From contig OZ242009.1 in NCBI GenBank assembly GCA_965204715.1, forward strand, positions 1,550,001 to 1,614,000: a stretch of 64,000 nt of DNA, given 5' to 3'. The notes below the pieces were generated by a model. That model was not told the origin of the DNA. It made no database searches and was given only the letters and a program-made list of their open reading frames with translations. Below are positions 34,112 through 43,007 of this stretch, piece after piece. The translations under genes and the position numbers were made by a program. How positions within the stretch are numbered: the stretch's first letter is position 1; each line of letters begins with the position of its first letter. The stretch is from CATOSP01 sp965204715. Lineage in GTDB: Bacteria > Chloroflexota > Dehalococcoidia > Lucifugimonadales > UBA3495.

Positions 34112-35200
34112 CTAGGTCCCGCCGCCGACTTCATCGTCGATCCGCTCCGATACCCCAGCGTCGGCGAAGGTGGCCATCTCGGACAGGCACCGTGCGGCCG
34201 CCTCGATTATGGGCATGGCCAGCACCGCTCCGGTGCCCTCTCCCAGCCTCATTCCCATGTCCAGCAGCGGCGACAGCCCCATGTGCCCGAGGGCCAGCCT
34301 GTGCCCGGGCTCCACCGACTGGTGAGAAGCAATCATGTAATGCGTGGCGGCGGGGGACAGGGACCATGCGATCAGCGCGGCGGCCCCGGATATGAACCCG
34401 TCCACCACGACGGGGCGGCGTCCGGCGGCAGTGGCCAACATCGCCCCCGCCAGCACGCCGATCTCGAACCCGCCCACCTTCGTAAGAACATCCATGCCGT
34501 CGGCGGCATCCGGGCGGTTGATTTCGATAGCCGTGCGGACCACCTGGGCCTTGCGCTCCAGCCCCGGATCGTCCAGCCCGGTGCCGCGCCCGGTGGTGAC
34601 CGACGGGTCCGCCCCGGTGAACACGGAGGTTATCGCGCTCGACGGGGTGGTGTTACCGATACCCATATCGCCGAATGCGATGAGATCCGCGCCCTCGGCA
34701 ATCTGCTCACCTGCGGCCTCGATGCCTGTTTCCAGGCACTGGATCGCCTGCTCACGGGTCATCGCCGGTCCCCTGGCCATGTTGGCCGTACCGTAGCCCA
34801 CCTTGACGGAGCGCAGCGCCGGGTTTGGTGGCAGGTCTTCCGCAACCCCGGCGTCCAGGATCACGATCTCCGCTCCCACGTGACGGGCAAGAACGTTGAT
34901 CGCCGCGCCTCCATTGAGGAAGTTAAACACCATCTGGGGGGTCACGGCCTGGGGGTAGGCGCTGACCCCCTCCTCGACGACCCCGTGATCTCCGGCGGCC
35001 AGGATGGTTGCCTTGCGCCCGATGCTGGGCGTAACCTCGCCGAATATCCCCGCCAGCAGAATGGATATGTCCTCCAGCCGCCCCAGGCTGCCCAGTGGCT
35101 TGGTCAGCGTGTCCTGGCGGGCACGCGCCGCCGCCATCGCCCCCTCGTTCAGGGGGCCGATGCGGGCCAGTGTCTCGTCAATCAGCGTCGAAATAGGCAT
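34112..35200 (-). CDS. cobT: Nicotinate-nucleotide--dimethylbenzimidazole phosphoribosyltransferase
   Basis: CobT activates the lower-ligand base of cobalamin. At 362 residues it is full length. Signatures: LTKPLGSLGRLEDI, AGDHGVVEEGVSAYPQAVTP, FLNGGAAINVLARH, IAFGDMGIGNTTPSSAI, VTTGRGTGLDDPGLERK and MRLGEGTGAVLAMPIIEAA, which holds the catalytic glutamate. It follows the DUF5615 remnant by nine bases and abuts cobS. Confidence 0.96.
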   Translation of the reverse strand: MPISTLIDETLARIGPLNEGAMAAARARQDTLTKPLGSLGRLEDISILLAGIFGEVTPSIGRKATILAAGDHGVVEEGVSAYPQAVTPQMVFNFLNGGAAINVLARHVGAEIVILDAGVAEDLPPNPALRSVKVGYGTANMARGPAMTREQAIQCLETGIEAAGEQIAEGADLIAFGDMGIGNTTPSSAITSVFTGADPSVTTGRGTGLDDPGLERKAQVVRTAIEINRPDAADGMDVLTKVGGFEIGVLAGAMLATAAGRRPVVVDGFISGAAALIAWSLSPAATHYMIASHQSVEPGHRLALGHMGLSPLLDMGMRLGEGTGAVLAMPIIEAAARCLSEMATFADAGVSERIDDEVGGGT

Positions 35201-35209
35201 GTCTCTCCT

Positions 35210-35593
35210 TCATTTCTCCGGCAGCAGGCCCAGGAATACCCGGATGCTATTGTTCCTCACGATAGTCTTCGCATCCGGCAGTAATTCTTCATCAACCCTC
35301 TCGGACAGCGACTCAAGGGCATCAATCGATTCACCTGCCCCAGTGGGCGCAACTCTCAACCGTATCAACCCGTAGTGTCTGCCAATCGCAAAGTCCCGGC
35401 CACTGGCAAAAGTCTTGTCGAAGGTGATTACCAGGTAGCCGTTAGCCCGCGCCCATTCAAAAACCTCGGATCCCGGTCGATGTTCAAGCCCGGCATCGTA
35501 TAGGTGGAACACGTCTCACAGGGGTTTGCGTTCCTGGAGCCAATCCCGGAGCCGTACTTGGACATTCTCATCTAGCAGAACTCTGATTGGCAC
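35210..35593 (-). pseudogene. DUF5615 PIN-like toxin with an in-frame TGA
   Basis: Starting at GTG 35593 the frame reads MPIRVLLDENVQVRLRDWLQ, ERKPL, then TGA (35516-35518), then DVFHLYDAGLEHRPGSEVFE and WARANGYLVITFDKTFASGR. The two parts together make a normal DUF5615 protein (LLDENV at the start, TFDKTF in the middle). The stop falls where the family has a glycine or histidine before DV. Translation restarting at GTG 35512 would give a protein without its first catalytic Asp. It overlaps the DUF433 gene by 26 bases. Confidence 0.8.
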
Positions 35594-35837
35594 TGGCAGC
35601 AAGCTCGCTCCAGTCCCGGAAGATAATGTCATCCTCATCCAACAGGTCCATGACGAATTCGAGGGACGCGACTATATTCTCCCTGGTTATGCGCGGGTAG
35701 CTCTTCAGGATGTCGTCCATCGTGGCTCCCCCGGCGAATTGGCCGAGGATGTTCCACACCATGATGCGGGTGCCTTGTATGGTCGGTTTGCCGCCGCAGA
35801 TTTCCCGGTCTGCGACGATACGATGCGGTTCTCTCAT
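35568..35837 (-). CDS. DUF433 antitoxin
   Basis: The 89-residue protein reads HRIVADREICGGKPTIQGTR, IMVWNILGQFAGGATMDDIL and KSYPRITRENIVASLEFVMD. This is the standard DUF433 helix-turn-helix family (VapB45 type), the usual partner of DUF5615 toxins. It begins 17 bases after cobO, so the module sits inside the cobalamin operon and would be transcribed with it. Confidence 0.92.
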   Translation of the reverse strand: MREPHRIVADREICGGKPTIQGTRIMVWNILGQFAGGATMDDILKSYPRITRENIVASLEFVMDLLDEDDIIFRDWSELAASANQSSAR

Positions 35838-35854
35838 ATCGGTATCGCCGCTTC

Positions 35855-36457
35855 CTAAAACTCTATACCCGGTTGCGCCTTGATGCCCTCCTGGTAGGGG
35901 TGCTTGACCACGTTCATCTCGGTCACCAGGTCGGCGAACTCAACCAGGGCCTCTGGAGCGTGGCGGCCCGTGATGATCACGTGCTGCATTTCCGGCCGGT
36001 TCTCCAGGACTTCTATAACGTCCTCCACCGGGATCCACCCGTAGTGCATCGGGTAGGTGAACTCGTCCAGGACGACCACATCGTACTCTCCCGAAGCGAT
36101 GATGTCCTTGCAGTCCTCCCAGTGGGCGCGGGCCAGGTCGGCGGTCTGATCCAGGTCACGGGAGCGCCATGTGAACCCATCGCCCATAGCCCGCATCTCC
36201 ACGCCGATCTTCTTGGCGGCCCGCTGCTCGCCGAAGTTGGCCGTGGAGTGCTTGATGAACTGGAGCATGATTACCCGGAAGTCCCGGCCCCAGGCACGGA
36301 ACAACACGCCCATAGCCGCGGTGGTCTTGCCCTTGCCGTTGCCCGTGTTGACGATGACCAGGCCCTTGTTGATGCGAGGACCCTTCACCGACTGCGGCTC
36401 TTCCCGCGTGCCGGGGTTGGCTGTATCAGAGTTGGTTGCGCTTGCATCCGTGCTCAT
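35855..36457 (-). CDS. cobO: Cob(I)yrinic acid a,c-diamide adenosyltransferase
   Basis: CobO/BtuR adds the adenosyl ligand to corrinoids using ATP. The 200-residue product starts at ATG 36457 after GGAGGT, not at the open-frame limit 36490. The P-loop GNGKGKTTAAMGV, IMLQFIKHS, then DVVVLDEFTYPMHYGWI and VIITGRHAPEALVEFADLV are characteristic. It lies 84 bases after cbiA. Confidence 0.95.
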   Translation of the reverse strand: MSTDASATNSDTANPGTREEPQSVKGPRINKGLVIVNTGNGKGKTTAAMGVLFRAWGRDFRVIMLQFIKHSTANFGEQRAAKKIGVEMRAMGDGFTWRSRDLDQTADLARAHWEDCKDIIASGEYDVVVLDEFTYPMHYGWIPVEDVIEVLENRPEMQHVIITGRHAPEALVEFADLVTEMNVVKHPYQEGIKAQPGIEF

Positions 36458-36541
36458 GGCCGGTAGACCTCCGGAGAGATTGACTGGCATCCATCTCAGG
36501 ACGCGCCTGTCCCAAATGTATCACGTATAGCGGATGGACGG

Positions 36542-37930
36542 CTAAGTCCGGCTTTCTTCCACCATCCCCGAATGCGACGCGCAAGCGTCGACGAACCGTT
36601 GCGCCAGCGACGGGTCACTGCCCAGGTGGATGTGGATGTACGACGCCCATACGCTGCCAGACTGGAATCCGTCGGGCCGGTTGCCCTGGTCCACCACCCG
36701 GTAGACTGACTGCTGAGGGGCTGGTTCCCGCTCCAGCGTTGACCAGTGAAACTCGTGGCCCCGCACCCGCTGTCCCTCCCGGAGCAGCGGGCCATCCGTC
36801 CGCGCCTCGACCTCCCGGTATCCGAGGGTCAAACGGGCGTTGGACATTCCCGACGCCGCCGGGATGAGTCCGATCATTGGATGGTTGACCCCGTCCTGGT
36901 CGGCCAGACTGTCGCCCAGGTACATCAGCCCGCCGCACTCGGCGTACACCGGAACGCCCCGGTCCACAGCGTTTCGTATGGCGGTGTGCATTGGCTTGTT
37001 TTCGGAAAGCTCCCTGGCGAACAACTCCGGGAACCCGCCTCCCAGGTAGAGACCTCCCACCCCCGGCGGCAGGCCCTCGTCCTCGATAGGACTGAAGGGC
37101 ACGATCTCCGCGCCCCAGGCTTCCAGCAGGTCCAACGAGTCCTGGTAGTAGAAGCTGAACGCCCTGTCCTGGGCCACCCCGATGCGGGCGCGTTTTGGCA
37201 CATGCTCCGCCGGGTACACCACCGGGGGGGCTGGCGGCGAGTTGGCCCCGGCAGCCAAGCTCTGGATGGCGTCCAGGTCGATGGTCTCCTCAACCTGTTC
37301 GATGAGTGTATCGTACCACTGCCGGGCCACCGTTCCCTCGACGGTGGGTATCAACCCCAGATGACGCTCCGGCTGCACCAATTCGGGACGGCGCGGCATG
37401 TACCCCAGCACCGGCAACCCGGTGGTGGCTTCGACTTGCGGCTGGCAGAACTCCAGGTGCCGCGGCCCGCCCACGCCGTTCAGGATCACCCCCGCGATTC
37501 GCAGGTCGGGGTCGAACTGCTGGTATCCCAGCACCTCCGCGGCCACGCTGCGGGCGACCTTGGACGCATCGGCAATCAGCACCACCGGCGCGTCAATCAG
37601 CTTGGCCAGTTCGGCAGTGGAGCCGTCCTCGGACAGGCTGGAATGACCGTCGAACACTCCCATCACGCCCTCGACCACGCAAACGTCGCTCCGGGACCCG
37701 GCCCGCTGGTAAAGCTCCAGCACCGTGGGGTGGGACAGCAGCCAGGTGTCCAGGTTCCGGGAGGGGACGCCGCAGGCCAGTTGATGGTACGACGGGTCGA
37801 TATAGTCCGGCCCGGCCTTGAAGGGCTGCACCCGGTTCCCCCGGCGTGTCAGCGCACCCATAATCCCGGTGGCGATGGTGGTCTTGCCCACCCCGCTGCG
37901 AACGCCAGCGATGACTAACGTCGGCGTCAA
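36542..37930 (-). CDS. cbiA: Cobyrinate a,c-diamide synthase
   Basis: CbiA amidates cobyrinic acid using ATP and glutamine. At 462 residues it has an N-terminal dethiobiotin-synthetase-like ATPase (AGVRSGVGKTTIATGIM, FKAGPDYIDPSYH, VVEGVMGVFDG). A C-terminal class I glutaminase follows (LYLGGGFPELFARELSENK, nucleophile in YAECGGLMYLG, and SGSVWASYIHIHLGSDPS). It is downstream of cbiZ by 37 bases. Confidence 0.96.
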   Translation of the reverse strand: MTPTLVIAGVRSGVGKTTIATGIMGALTRRGNRVQPFKAGPDYIDPSYHQLACGVPSRNLDTWLLSHPTVLELYQRAGSRSDVCVVEGVMGVFDGHSSLSEDGSTAELAKLIDAPVVLIADASKVARSVAAEVLGYQQFDPDLRIAGVILNGVGGPRHLEFCQPQVEATTGLPVLGYMPRRPELVQPERHLGLIPTVEGTVARQWYDTLIEQVEETIDLDAIQSLAAGANSPPAPPVVYPAEHVPKRARIGVAQDRAFSFYYQDSLDLLEAWGAEIVPFSPIEDEGLPPGVGGLYLGGGFPELFARELSENKPMHTAIRNAVDRGVPVYAECGGLMYLGDSLADQDGVNHPMIGLIPAASGMSNARLTLGYREVEARTDGPLLREGQRVRGHEFHWSTLEREPAPQQSVYRVVDQGNRPDGFQSGSVWASYIHIHLGSDPSLAQRFVDACASHSGMVEESRT

Positions 37931-37967
37931 GACAACCTCTCCCGGAGCGTGTGACGCTCTCCCATTT

Positions 37968-38816
37968 TCAACTCGCAGTTACTGTTGCAGTTTCGCGTTG
38001 CTTGTCCGCCTGCTTCCTCTTGATGTAAGCCGCTATTCCCCTGCTGACCGCTTCGTGGGCCGTGGCAGCGACCAGCCAGCCCGCCAGCGTCGGGGAGCCG
38101 GCGTAATCGAAGCGGACGCCCTGACCTGAGTGCCCCACCACGGTAACGTCGGTGGAGGTGCCCGTCGCCACGCTGCCGTTGCGGGTTATCACCCCGGCTT
38201 CAACCAATGCCAGGGTCTTGGCCTCGGTGACCATCGTCGAAGCCCGCACCAGCGCGCCGGGTGAGAGATCTGCGTCGATCAACGTCACGAGGTTTATGGT
38301 GCCTGGCGTGACCGAGACTACCGTTCCCGCCGATGTCCCATCGGCAGACGGCGGCGGTATCGGGGCGGCGGCGGGATGTAACGGAATGTCCCGTTGCCTT
38401 GGGCTGGAAGCGTTGGAGACCCCGGCGGTGGCCAGCGTGGCCACGGTCACACCGCCCTCGGACCGCACGCATAGCTGGAGGTCCCAGTGCCGGACGGCGG
38501 TCAGAAGCCCGATGAACGGCTCGTCAGGCGGTACACCGAAGCCTTCGGCTCGATCCAACAGGTATTCTTGGGGGCAGGAAATGTCGGCATCGGGGGTTAC
38601 CTCCAGGCTCAATACCCATCGGCTCTCCAGGAAACCTTCGCCCAAGGGCGCGGAGGAAAGTAACGAGTAGGGGTCGGCCAGCCGCAGGACATAATGATGT
38701 CCGCCGCGACACAGGCTCGCGCCGCGAATGCCCAGGGGTTGGATCAGTCGGCTATGGACTACCATACTGTGCCTGGCCGTTGTTGATGCAGTCCGCCTTT
38801 CGGTGCGTTTGGGCAT
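37968..38816 (-). CDS. cbiZ: Adenosylcobinamide amidohydrolase
   Basis: CbiZ removes the aminopropanol-linked tail from salvaged corrinoids so that they can re-enter synthesis. The 282-residue protein shows ATLATAGVSNASSPR, VSVTPGTINLVTLIDADLSP, ASTMVTEAKTLALVEAGV and GHSGQGVRFDYAGSPTLAGW. Its presence suggests the cell remodels environmental corrinoids. The start ATG 38816 has GGAG directly before it; ATG 38765 is an alternative. Confidence 0.92.
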   Translation of the reverse strand: MPKRTERRTASTTARHSMVVHSRLIQPLGIRGASLCRGGHHYVLRLADPYSLLSSAPLGEGFLESRWVLSLEVTPDADISCPQEYLLDRAEGFGVPPDEPFIGLLTAVRHWDLQLCVRSEGGVTVATLATAGVSNASSPRQRDIPLHPAAAPIPPPSADGTSAGTVVSVTPGTINLVTLIDADLSPGALVRASTMVTEAKTLALVEAGVITRNGSVATGTSTDVTVVGHSGQGVRFDYAGSPTLAGWLVAATAHEAVSRGIAAYIKRKQADKQRETATVTAS

Positions 38817-38839
38817 CTCCGGTGGATGGGGCGTCCCGG

Positions 38840-39238
38840 TTATGCCACCTTCATACTCTCACCGTACTTCTCGATGAGGGACATGAACAGGTTGTGGCGC
38901 GGCGGGTTGGTCTCTTCGATGTCGGACTTGCGGAGATAGACACGCAGCATCGGCTCATCGTTCTCGTCGATGAACCACACCGAATAGCTGGGGAGTCCCT
39001 GCGCGTTGGTGGTGTGGATGAACCTCATCTCACGCACGTCGTCCATCTGCATGTGCAGGTGGGTGCCGTCGGCGGCCAGGAAGGTGACAATCTTCCCGTC
39101 GTCGGCGAATTGCAGGTCTTCAAACATGGTATACACCTCGGCGGTCGCGCTGGCATTGGCCAGCATCAGCACCACCTCGGCAAATCCGGGTTGACAGTCG
39201 TCGAGAACCTGGCGTACTACGCTACTACCTTGGACCAC
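38840..39238 (-). CDS. ChuX/HutX-like protein, first gene of the B12 operon
   Basis: The likely start is GTG 39238, preceded by GGAGG at a good distance; the open frame upstream runs into the riboswitch terminator and is not coding. The 132-residue product contains LQFADDGKIVTFLAADGTHL, VREMRFIHTTNAQGLPSYSV and WFIDENDEPMLRVYLRKSDI. The G-S-VWFID-x-ND-xPMLRVYL pattern resembles the C-terminal strands of ChuX/HutX heme-handling proteins. A tetrapyrrole-binding role in corrinoid handling is a guess from fold and position. It is the first gene behind the riboswitch. Confidence 0.7.
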   Translation of the reverse strand: MVQGSSVVRQVLDDCQPGFAEVVLMLANASATAEVYTMFEDLQFADDGKIVTFLAADGTHLHMQMDDVREMRFIHTTNAQGLPSYSVWFIDENDEPMLRVYLRKSDIEETNPPRHNLFMSLIEKYGESMKVA

Positions 39239-39271
39239 GTTACCCTCCAAAGTGGATGCAGTCGGTGAAAC

Positions 39272-39297
39272 AAAAAGGCCCGGCTTCACGGCCGGGC
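39272..39297 (-). terminator. Riboswitch-controlled intrinsic terminator
   Basis: On the minus strand GCCCGGC-loop-GCCGGGC is followed by five T residues. It lies between the B12 aptamer and the first gene of the operon, so it is the expression platform: with cobalamin bound, transcription should stop here. Confidence 0.8.
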
Positions 39298-39384
39298 GGC
39301 CGCCCACGGAGGCAAATTCAGGGCGGCGGCGGGATATAACAAAAGACTCATACCCTTTGTCCGCGAAGTGTATCAAGTCGGGCC

Positions 39385-39545
39385 TGGAGGCAGGTGTCCT
39401 GGCTTCCGGACCCGGAATTCCACCCGCTGCCAACCTCTCGAACAGGGACTGTAGGGCAATGGGCGTTTCCCGTACCGGTTACAGTGGCGGGACCGCGCCG
39501 GACTCCCACCGGCTTCCCTTTCAAGCCCCTTCTCCGGGGCCACCA
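39385..39545 (-). ncRNA. Cobalamin (B12) riboswitch
   Basis: The minus strand carries the conserved core in order: AAAGGGAAGCCGGTG, GGAGTCCGGCGCGGT, CCCGCCACTGT (39481-39492), and the B12 box GAAGCCAGGACACCTGCC (39389-39407). These match the AdoCbl aptamer consensus. It controls the cobalamin operon running down to about 31020 through the terminator at 39272-39297. Confidence 0.95.
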
Positions 39546-39624
39546 CCAGGCTGAATTAACTGTTGTTAAAGGGCCCACCGGGGACTATGCTACAGGTAGG
39601 AAAGCCCCGTTGGGGTAGGGTGCC

Positions 39625-39653
39625 ATTGTATGCCAGCCCATACCCTCAGTCAA
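39625..39653 (-). promoter_or_regulatory. Sigma-70-type promoter of the cobalamin operon
   Basis: On the minus strand TTGACT (39653-39648) and TACAAT (39630-39625) are separated by exactly 17 bases. The predicted start near 39618 leaves a leader of about 380 bases containing the riboswitch and terminator. Confidence 0.75.
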
Positions 39654-39680
39654 TGGCAGCCCGGCGGCGCGGAGTAGAGG

Positions 39681-40421
39681 TTATCCCCGTTGCTGACGGC
39701 GGAGTTGCTCCCGCAGTCGGTGCACCTCCGCCTCTGCTTCGGCGGCGCGAAGTTCGGCCTCGGCACGGGCGGCAGCTTCGGCCCGCCAGTTCTCCAGGTA
39801 ACGCCCGGTGGCCGGATCGTAGAGCCGGGGCCAGCCTTCGTCCCAACTCAGGCTCAGGCCCAGGGCCGGGCTGTACCCCTTGAGAATGCCGTCGGGTCCC
39901 GTGGTCAACTCCACAGCCCGGTACTCGCCACCGGCCAGGATGCCGCCGTACAGGGCTGCGCCGTGGTTTCGGCCTCCACTGGGGTCGAACCTCCAGTATT
40001 CGGGGACACCGATACGGGCGTAGATTCCCGGTTTCCGGCTAACGTCCACCCTTACCGTGGTTGGCGACGCGATCTCCAAGACCCAGTCCGGCGGCTTGCC
40101 CGCTTCCCAGGGCAAGTAGAGCCTGCGTTCGCGGATGGCCTGCGCATCGACACCGAAGGCGATGTAGATGTCGGGAGAGACGCGGACGTTCAGGTCGTTG
40201 GGATCGTAGCAGATGTTGGTCTCACGATTGAGGAATACGTCCGGTCTGCTGCCGAACCCGGTGAAGCGAGCACGGAGGATGCCGATGATTTCGTCCATCT
40301 CATCGTTCTGGTCCATAGCATCTTCCGGGTGCTCCGACACAAAGGGGTCGAAGTCGAGGCTGTCGTAGCCGATCTCGCCCCCCCGCTGGTAGGGCAGCAT
40401 GGCAGTTGCGGGCGTGGTCAT
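39681..40421 (-). CDS. Uma2-family (DUF820) putative endonuclease
   Basis: The likely start is ATG 40421, with GGGGAG about 10 bases upstream, giving 246 residues. Uma2 features: VRVSPDIYIAFGVD, KPPDWVLEIASPTTVRVD (D...E-x-S in place of ExK) and VSRKPGIYARIGVPEYWRFD. The C-terminal 40 residues form an alanine/glutamate coiled coil ending LREQLRRQQRG. These proteins have a restriction-endonuclease fold and are abundant in Cyanobacteria and Chloroflexota; their targets are unknown. Confidence 0.9.
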   Translation of the reverse strand: MTTPATAMLPYQRGGEIGYDSLDFDPFVSEHPEDAMDQNDEMDEIIGILRARFTGFGSRPDVFLNRETNICYDPNDLNVRVSPDIYIAFGVDAQAIRERRLYLPWEAGKPPDWVLEIASPTTVRVDVSRKPGIYARIGVPEYWRFDPSGGRNHGAALYGGILAGGEYRAVELTTGPDGILKGYSPALGLSLSWDEGWPRLYDPATGRYLENWRAEAAARAEAELRAAEAEAEVHRLREQLRRQQRG

Positions 40422-40528
40422 AGCGGAACTCCCCATCGGGGCAGGGGGCTTCGGTGTTCCCCCGGTTGAAGCGGATTATAGCCGGGTGAGTCGGCATGGA
40501 GAAGAGTGGCGGCGGCCCGCAGCCTTCC

Positions 40529-42349
40529 TCACCGCCGCCACTCGGCTATGTTCCACATCTCGCTGTCCCAGCCGTTGATCTCGACACCTTTCAGGGTGTT
40601 CAGGTGGGCGGAGACCAGACCCCGGTTCACCAGGGGAATATGGTAATGGTTCTGGACCAGCATGTCGTTTAGCTGCTTGACCAGCCTCTCCCGCTCGGGG
40701 CCGGTCTCCGTCTGTGACAATTCGGCGTATAACGCATCGTACTCAGGGTTGCAGGCACGGGATATGTTTCTACCGCCCCAGTGATTGTCCTTGGTCGGGA
40801 CCTGGCCGCAGAGCCGGCCCGACAGGTATTCCTGGGGGTCAATGCCGGTAAGGTCGGTGTACATCTGAACATCGGCGAAGAACCTGCGGAGCGAAGCCTC
40901 CGCGTTGACTTCATGTTCGCCGCCGAAGAAGAGGCTGGCGTCATGGTGCACCAGTTCCGTCTCTATGCCTATCTGACGCCACCAGCTGCGTATCAGATCC
41001 TGGGTCTCCTGCCGGATGGAGTTGGTCGAGGTCTGGTAAGTGATCCGAAGCGGAATGCCGTTGTGCTCCCGTATGCCGTCACCGTCGGTATCGACGACGT
41101 TGTTATCGTCCAGCAATCGCTTTGCGCCTTCTATGTCCTGGTCCAGGCACCCATTGTTGGCGGCCGAGGCGTAATGCGGCGGCCCCGCGATCAGGTTGCA
41201 GGTGGGTTTCCCGGCGAACCCGTAAAGCTCCCCGGCAATGTATCCCCGGTCAATGGCCATCGACATGGCCTGGGGAATGGCAGTGAAGGTCAGGAAGGGG
41301 TGCGGGTTCTGGCCGTCCAGGTATTCGGAGCGGTGCTCGCCCAGCTCCGGGTCAGGGCTGGTCTGGTTAACGATGATCTGTTCCACCAGACCAGCGAAGG
41401 CCGAGACAACCTTCCCCTTTCCGGCGGCTTCCATCCTGCCCAGGACCTTGGGATCAACCTGTAGATTCCAGGCGTAGTCGGCTTCCCCGTCCTCCAGTAC
41501 CGCGCGGGCCGCCGAGATTGCGTCGCCGCCGCCTTTCATCACCACGCGGTCGAAGTAGGGTTCCGGTCCCCGGTAGAAAGGATTGCGCTCGTAGACTGCC
41601 TCATCGTTGGTCTTGAAGCCGGTGACCCTGTAAGGTCCGGTGCCCAGGGGAGCTATGTTCTGCTCATGGCATGGCTCGGACTCGGCAGCCTCACCAACGC
41701 AGTCGGCAAACTGCGCCTGGCTGATGATGGGAGTACCGTGTCCCACGAAGGCAATGTAAGGATAGGGAGTAGGCGCATCGAAACTGATCCAGACAGTGGT
41801 GTCATCGAAGGCCCTCACATCGGATATGCCGGTGAACGCTGCGCTGGCCGTGCATCCGGTGTCCTCATCGGTGCAGTAGCGCCAGGTGAATACCACGTCC
41901 TGGGCGGTCATGTCGCTGCCGTCCGACCACTTCAGGCCATCCTTCAGCTTCCAGGTGATCGAAGTCAGACCCTCGTTGACGCCGCCGTTCTCGACAGTCG
42001 GTATCTCCGCGGCCAGCGCCGGTACCAGGTTGCCGTCCGGGTCATACTTGGCCAACGGCTCAAGAGTAATCGCGCCTGCGTCCTCGTCCTTGTTCCCCTG
42101 CGACAGGTACGGCCCGGGCAGTGTCGGCGCCTGCCAGTACAGGATAGTCAGCACTTTCTCATCATTCGGGGCTGTCGCCAGAGGCGTTTCGGGAGGGGTT
42201 GTTGCGGTTGGGGCAGGGGTGGACGTGGGGACGGCAGCGGGCGTTTCGGGCGGAGCCAGAGCGGCGGGTGTCTCCGTGGCCGGGTTGGTGCAAGCGAGGA
42301 TGACAACCAGGGCGGCCAGGAAGATGGCGCATTTAAGGAAAGCGTGCAT
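40529..42349 (-). CDS. Oligopeptide ABC transporter substrate-binding lipoprotein (SBP_bac_5)
   Basis: The start ATG 42349 gives MHAFLKCAIFLAALVVILAC, a lipoprotein signal with cysteine at residue 20, followed by a proline/threonine linker of about 45 residues. The family core is present: LEPLAKYDPDGNLVPALAAE, WKLKDGLKWSDGSDMTAQDV, LGTGPYRVTGF, QAMSMAIDRGYIAGELYG and a VDTDGDGIREHNGIPLRI block. The last residues are ININGWDSEMWNIAEWRR-like. No permease or ATPase genes are adjacent, so it is an orphan receptor, perhaps using components encoded elsewhere. Confidence 0.93.
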   Translation of the reverse strand: MHAFLKCAIFLAALVVILACTNPATETPAALAPPETPAAVPTSTPAPTATTPPETPLATAPNDEKVLTILYWQAPTLPGPYLSQGNKDEDAGAITLEPLAKYDPDGNLVPALAAEIPTVENGGVNEGLTSITWKLKDGLKWSDGSDMTAQDVVFTWRYCTDEDTGCTASAAFTGISDVRAFDDTTVWISFDAPTPYPYIAFVGHGTPIISQAQFADCVGEAAESEPCHEQNIAPLGTGPYRVTGFKTNDEAVYERNPFYRGPEPYFDRVVMKGGGDAISAARAVLEDGEADYAWNLQVDPKVLGRMEAAGKGKVVSAFAGLVEQIIVNQTSPDPELGEHRSEYLDGQNPHPFLTFTAIPQAMSMAIDRGYIAGELYGFAGKPTCNLIAGPPHYASAANNGCLDQDIEGAKRLLDDNNVVDTDGDGIREHNGIPLRITYQTSTNSIRQETQDLIRSWWRQIGIETELVHHDASLFFGGEHEVNAEASLRRFFADVQMYTDLTGIDPQEYLSGRLCGQVPTKDNHWGGRNISRACNPEYDALYAELSQTETGPERERLVKQLNDMLVQNHYHIPLVNRGLVSAHLNTLKGVEINGWDSEMWNIAEWRR

Positions 42350-42448
42350 AGCGTGGTGTCCAGGCATACTCAGGTTAGTGTGAGGCCGAAGTGATTTCTA
42401 AGCGCCACCAGGAGCGGGTCCCAAGCGGTCGTGCCGGCCGGCATGTCG

Positions 42449-42865
42449 TCATGGGGCAGCGTTCCCAGAGCGCCACAGGCGGCACCCGGCGACGCCCATC
42501 ACGATGGGCATCATGGTGTCTATGACGATCCACAGTTGGCCATCGGGAACGTTGTCCGGGTCCAGGTTGCTGAACCAGTTCCAGAAGAACACGATGAAGA
42601 TGGCCACAGCACCGTAGAATACCGTGTTGGTCTCCAGGTACCGCTTCAGGTCGGCGTCGGGGTCCCCGTCCGTGCGCCGCTTCTCCACGTAAGCGGCAAT
42701 CACGGTGATTATCATTCCCACTGCCATGAACCAGTTGAGGACCTCCCAGGCCGGGAACGGGGCGTCCCCTCCCGGGTGGTACAGGGGCGTGATGATGAAA
42801 TGCACCGCAACTGCCACCGCCACCAGCACCAAGTAGGCTGCGATCAAACGCATCAATATGGCCAT
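42449..42865 (-). CDS. Small integral membrane protein
   Basis: The start ATG 42865 follows GGGAGGCG; the open frame to 43036 overlaps the antitoxin remnant and is not coding. The 138-residue protein has four hydrophobic segments (residues about 5-25, 43-62, 82-103 and 113-130). A charged loop EKRRTDGDPDADLKRYLETN lies between segments two and three. No family is recognised. Its role is unknown. Confidence 0.7.
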   Translation of the reverse strand: MAILMRLIAAYLVLVAVAVAVHFIITPLYHPGGDAPFPAWEVLNWFMAVGMIITVIAAYVEKRRTDGDPDADLKRYLETNTVFYGAVAIFIVFFWNWFSNLDPDNVPDGQLWIVIDTMMPIVMGVAGCRLWRSGNAAP

Positions 42866-43007
42866 AACGCCTCCCCGGGCCGGAGTGAGAAGCCGAAGCG
42901 TATCCAATATATCACCGCCGGTCCCTCCTTTGGAACCTGGCGCGCCTCCAGTCTGAACCCCTTCCTCCAATGCCGTCAGTTCCTCGCTTCCCCCCAACTC
43001 TGAACTG

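Noticed and set aside
33214..34134. ORF starting MKSAAGPSPDF as the true gene between cobT and cbiB
   Set aside because: Its sequence is arginine/proline-rich noise; the cobS frame carries all the family motifs.
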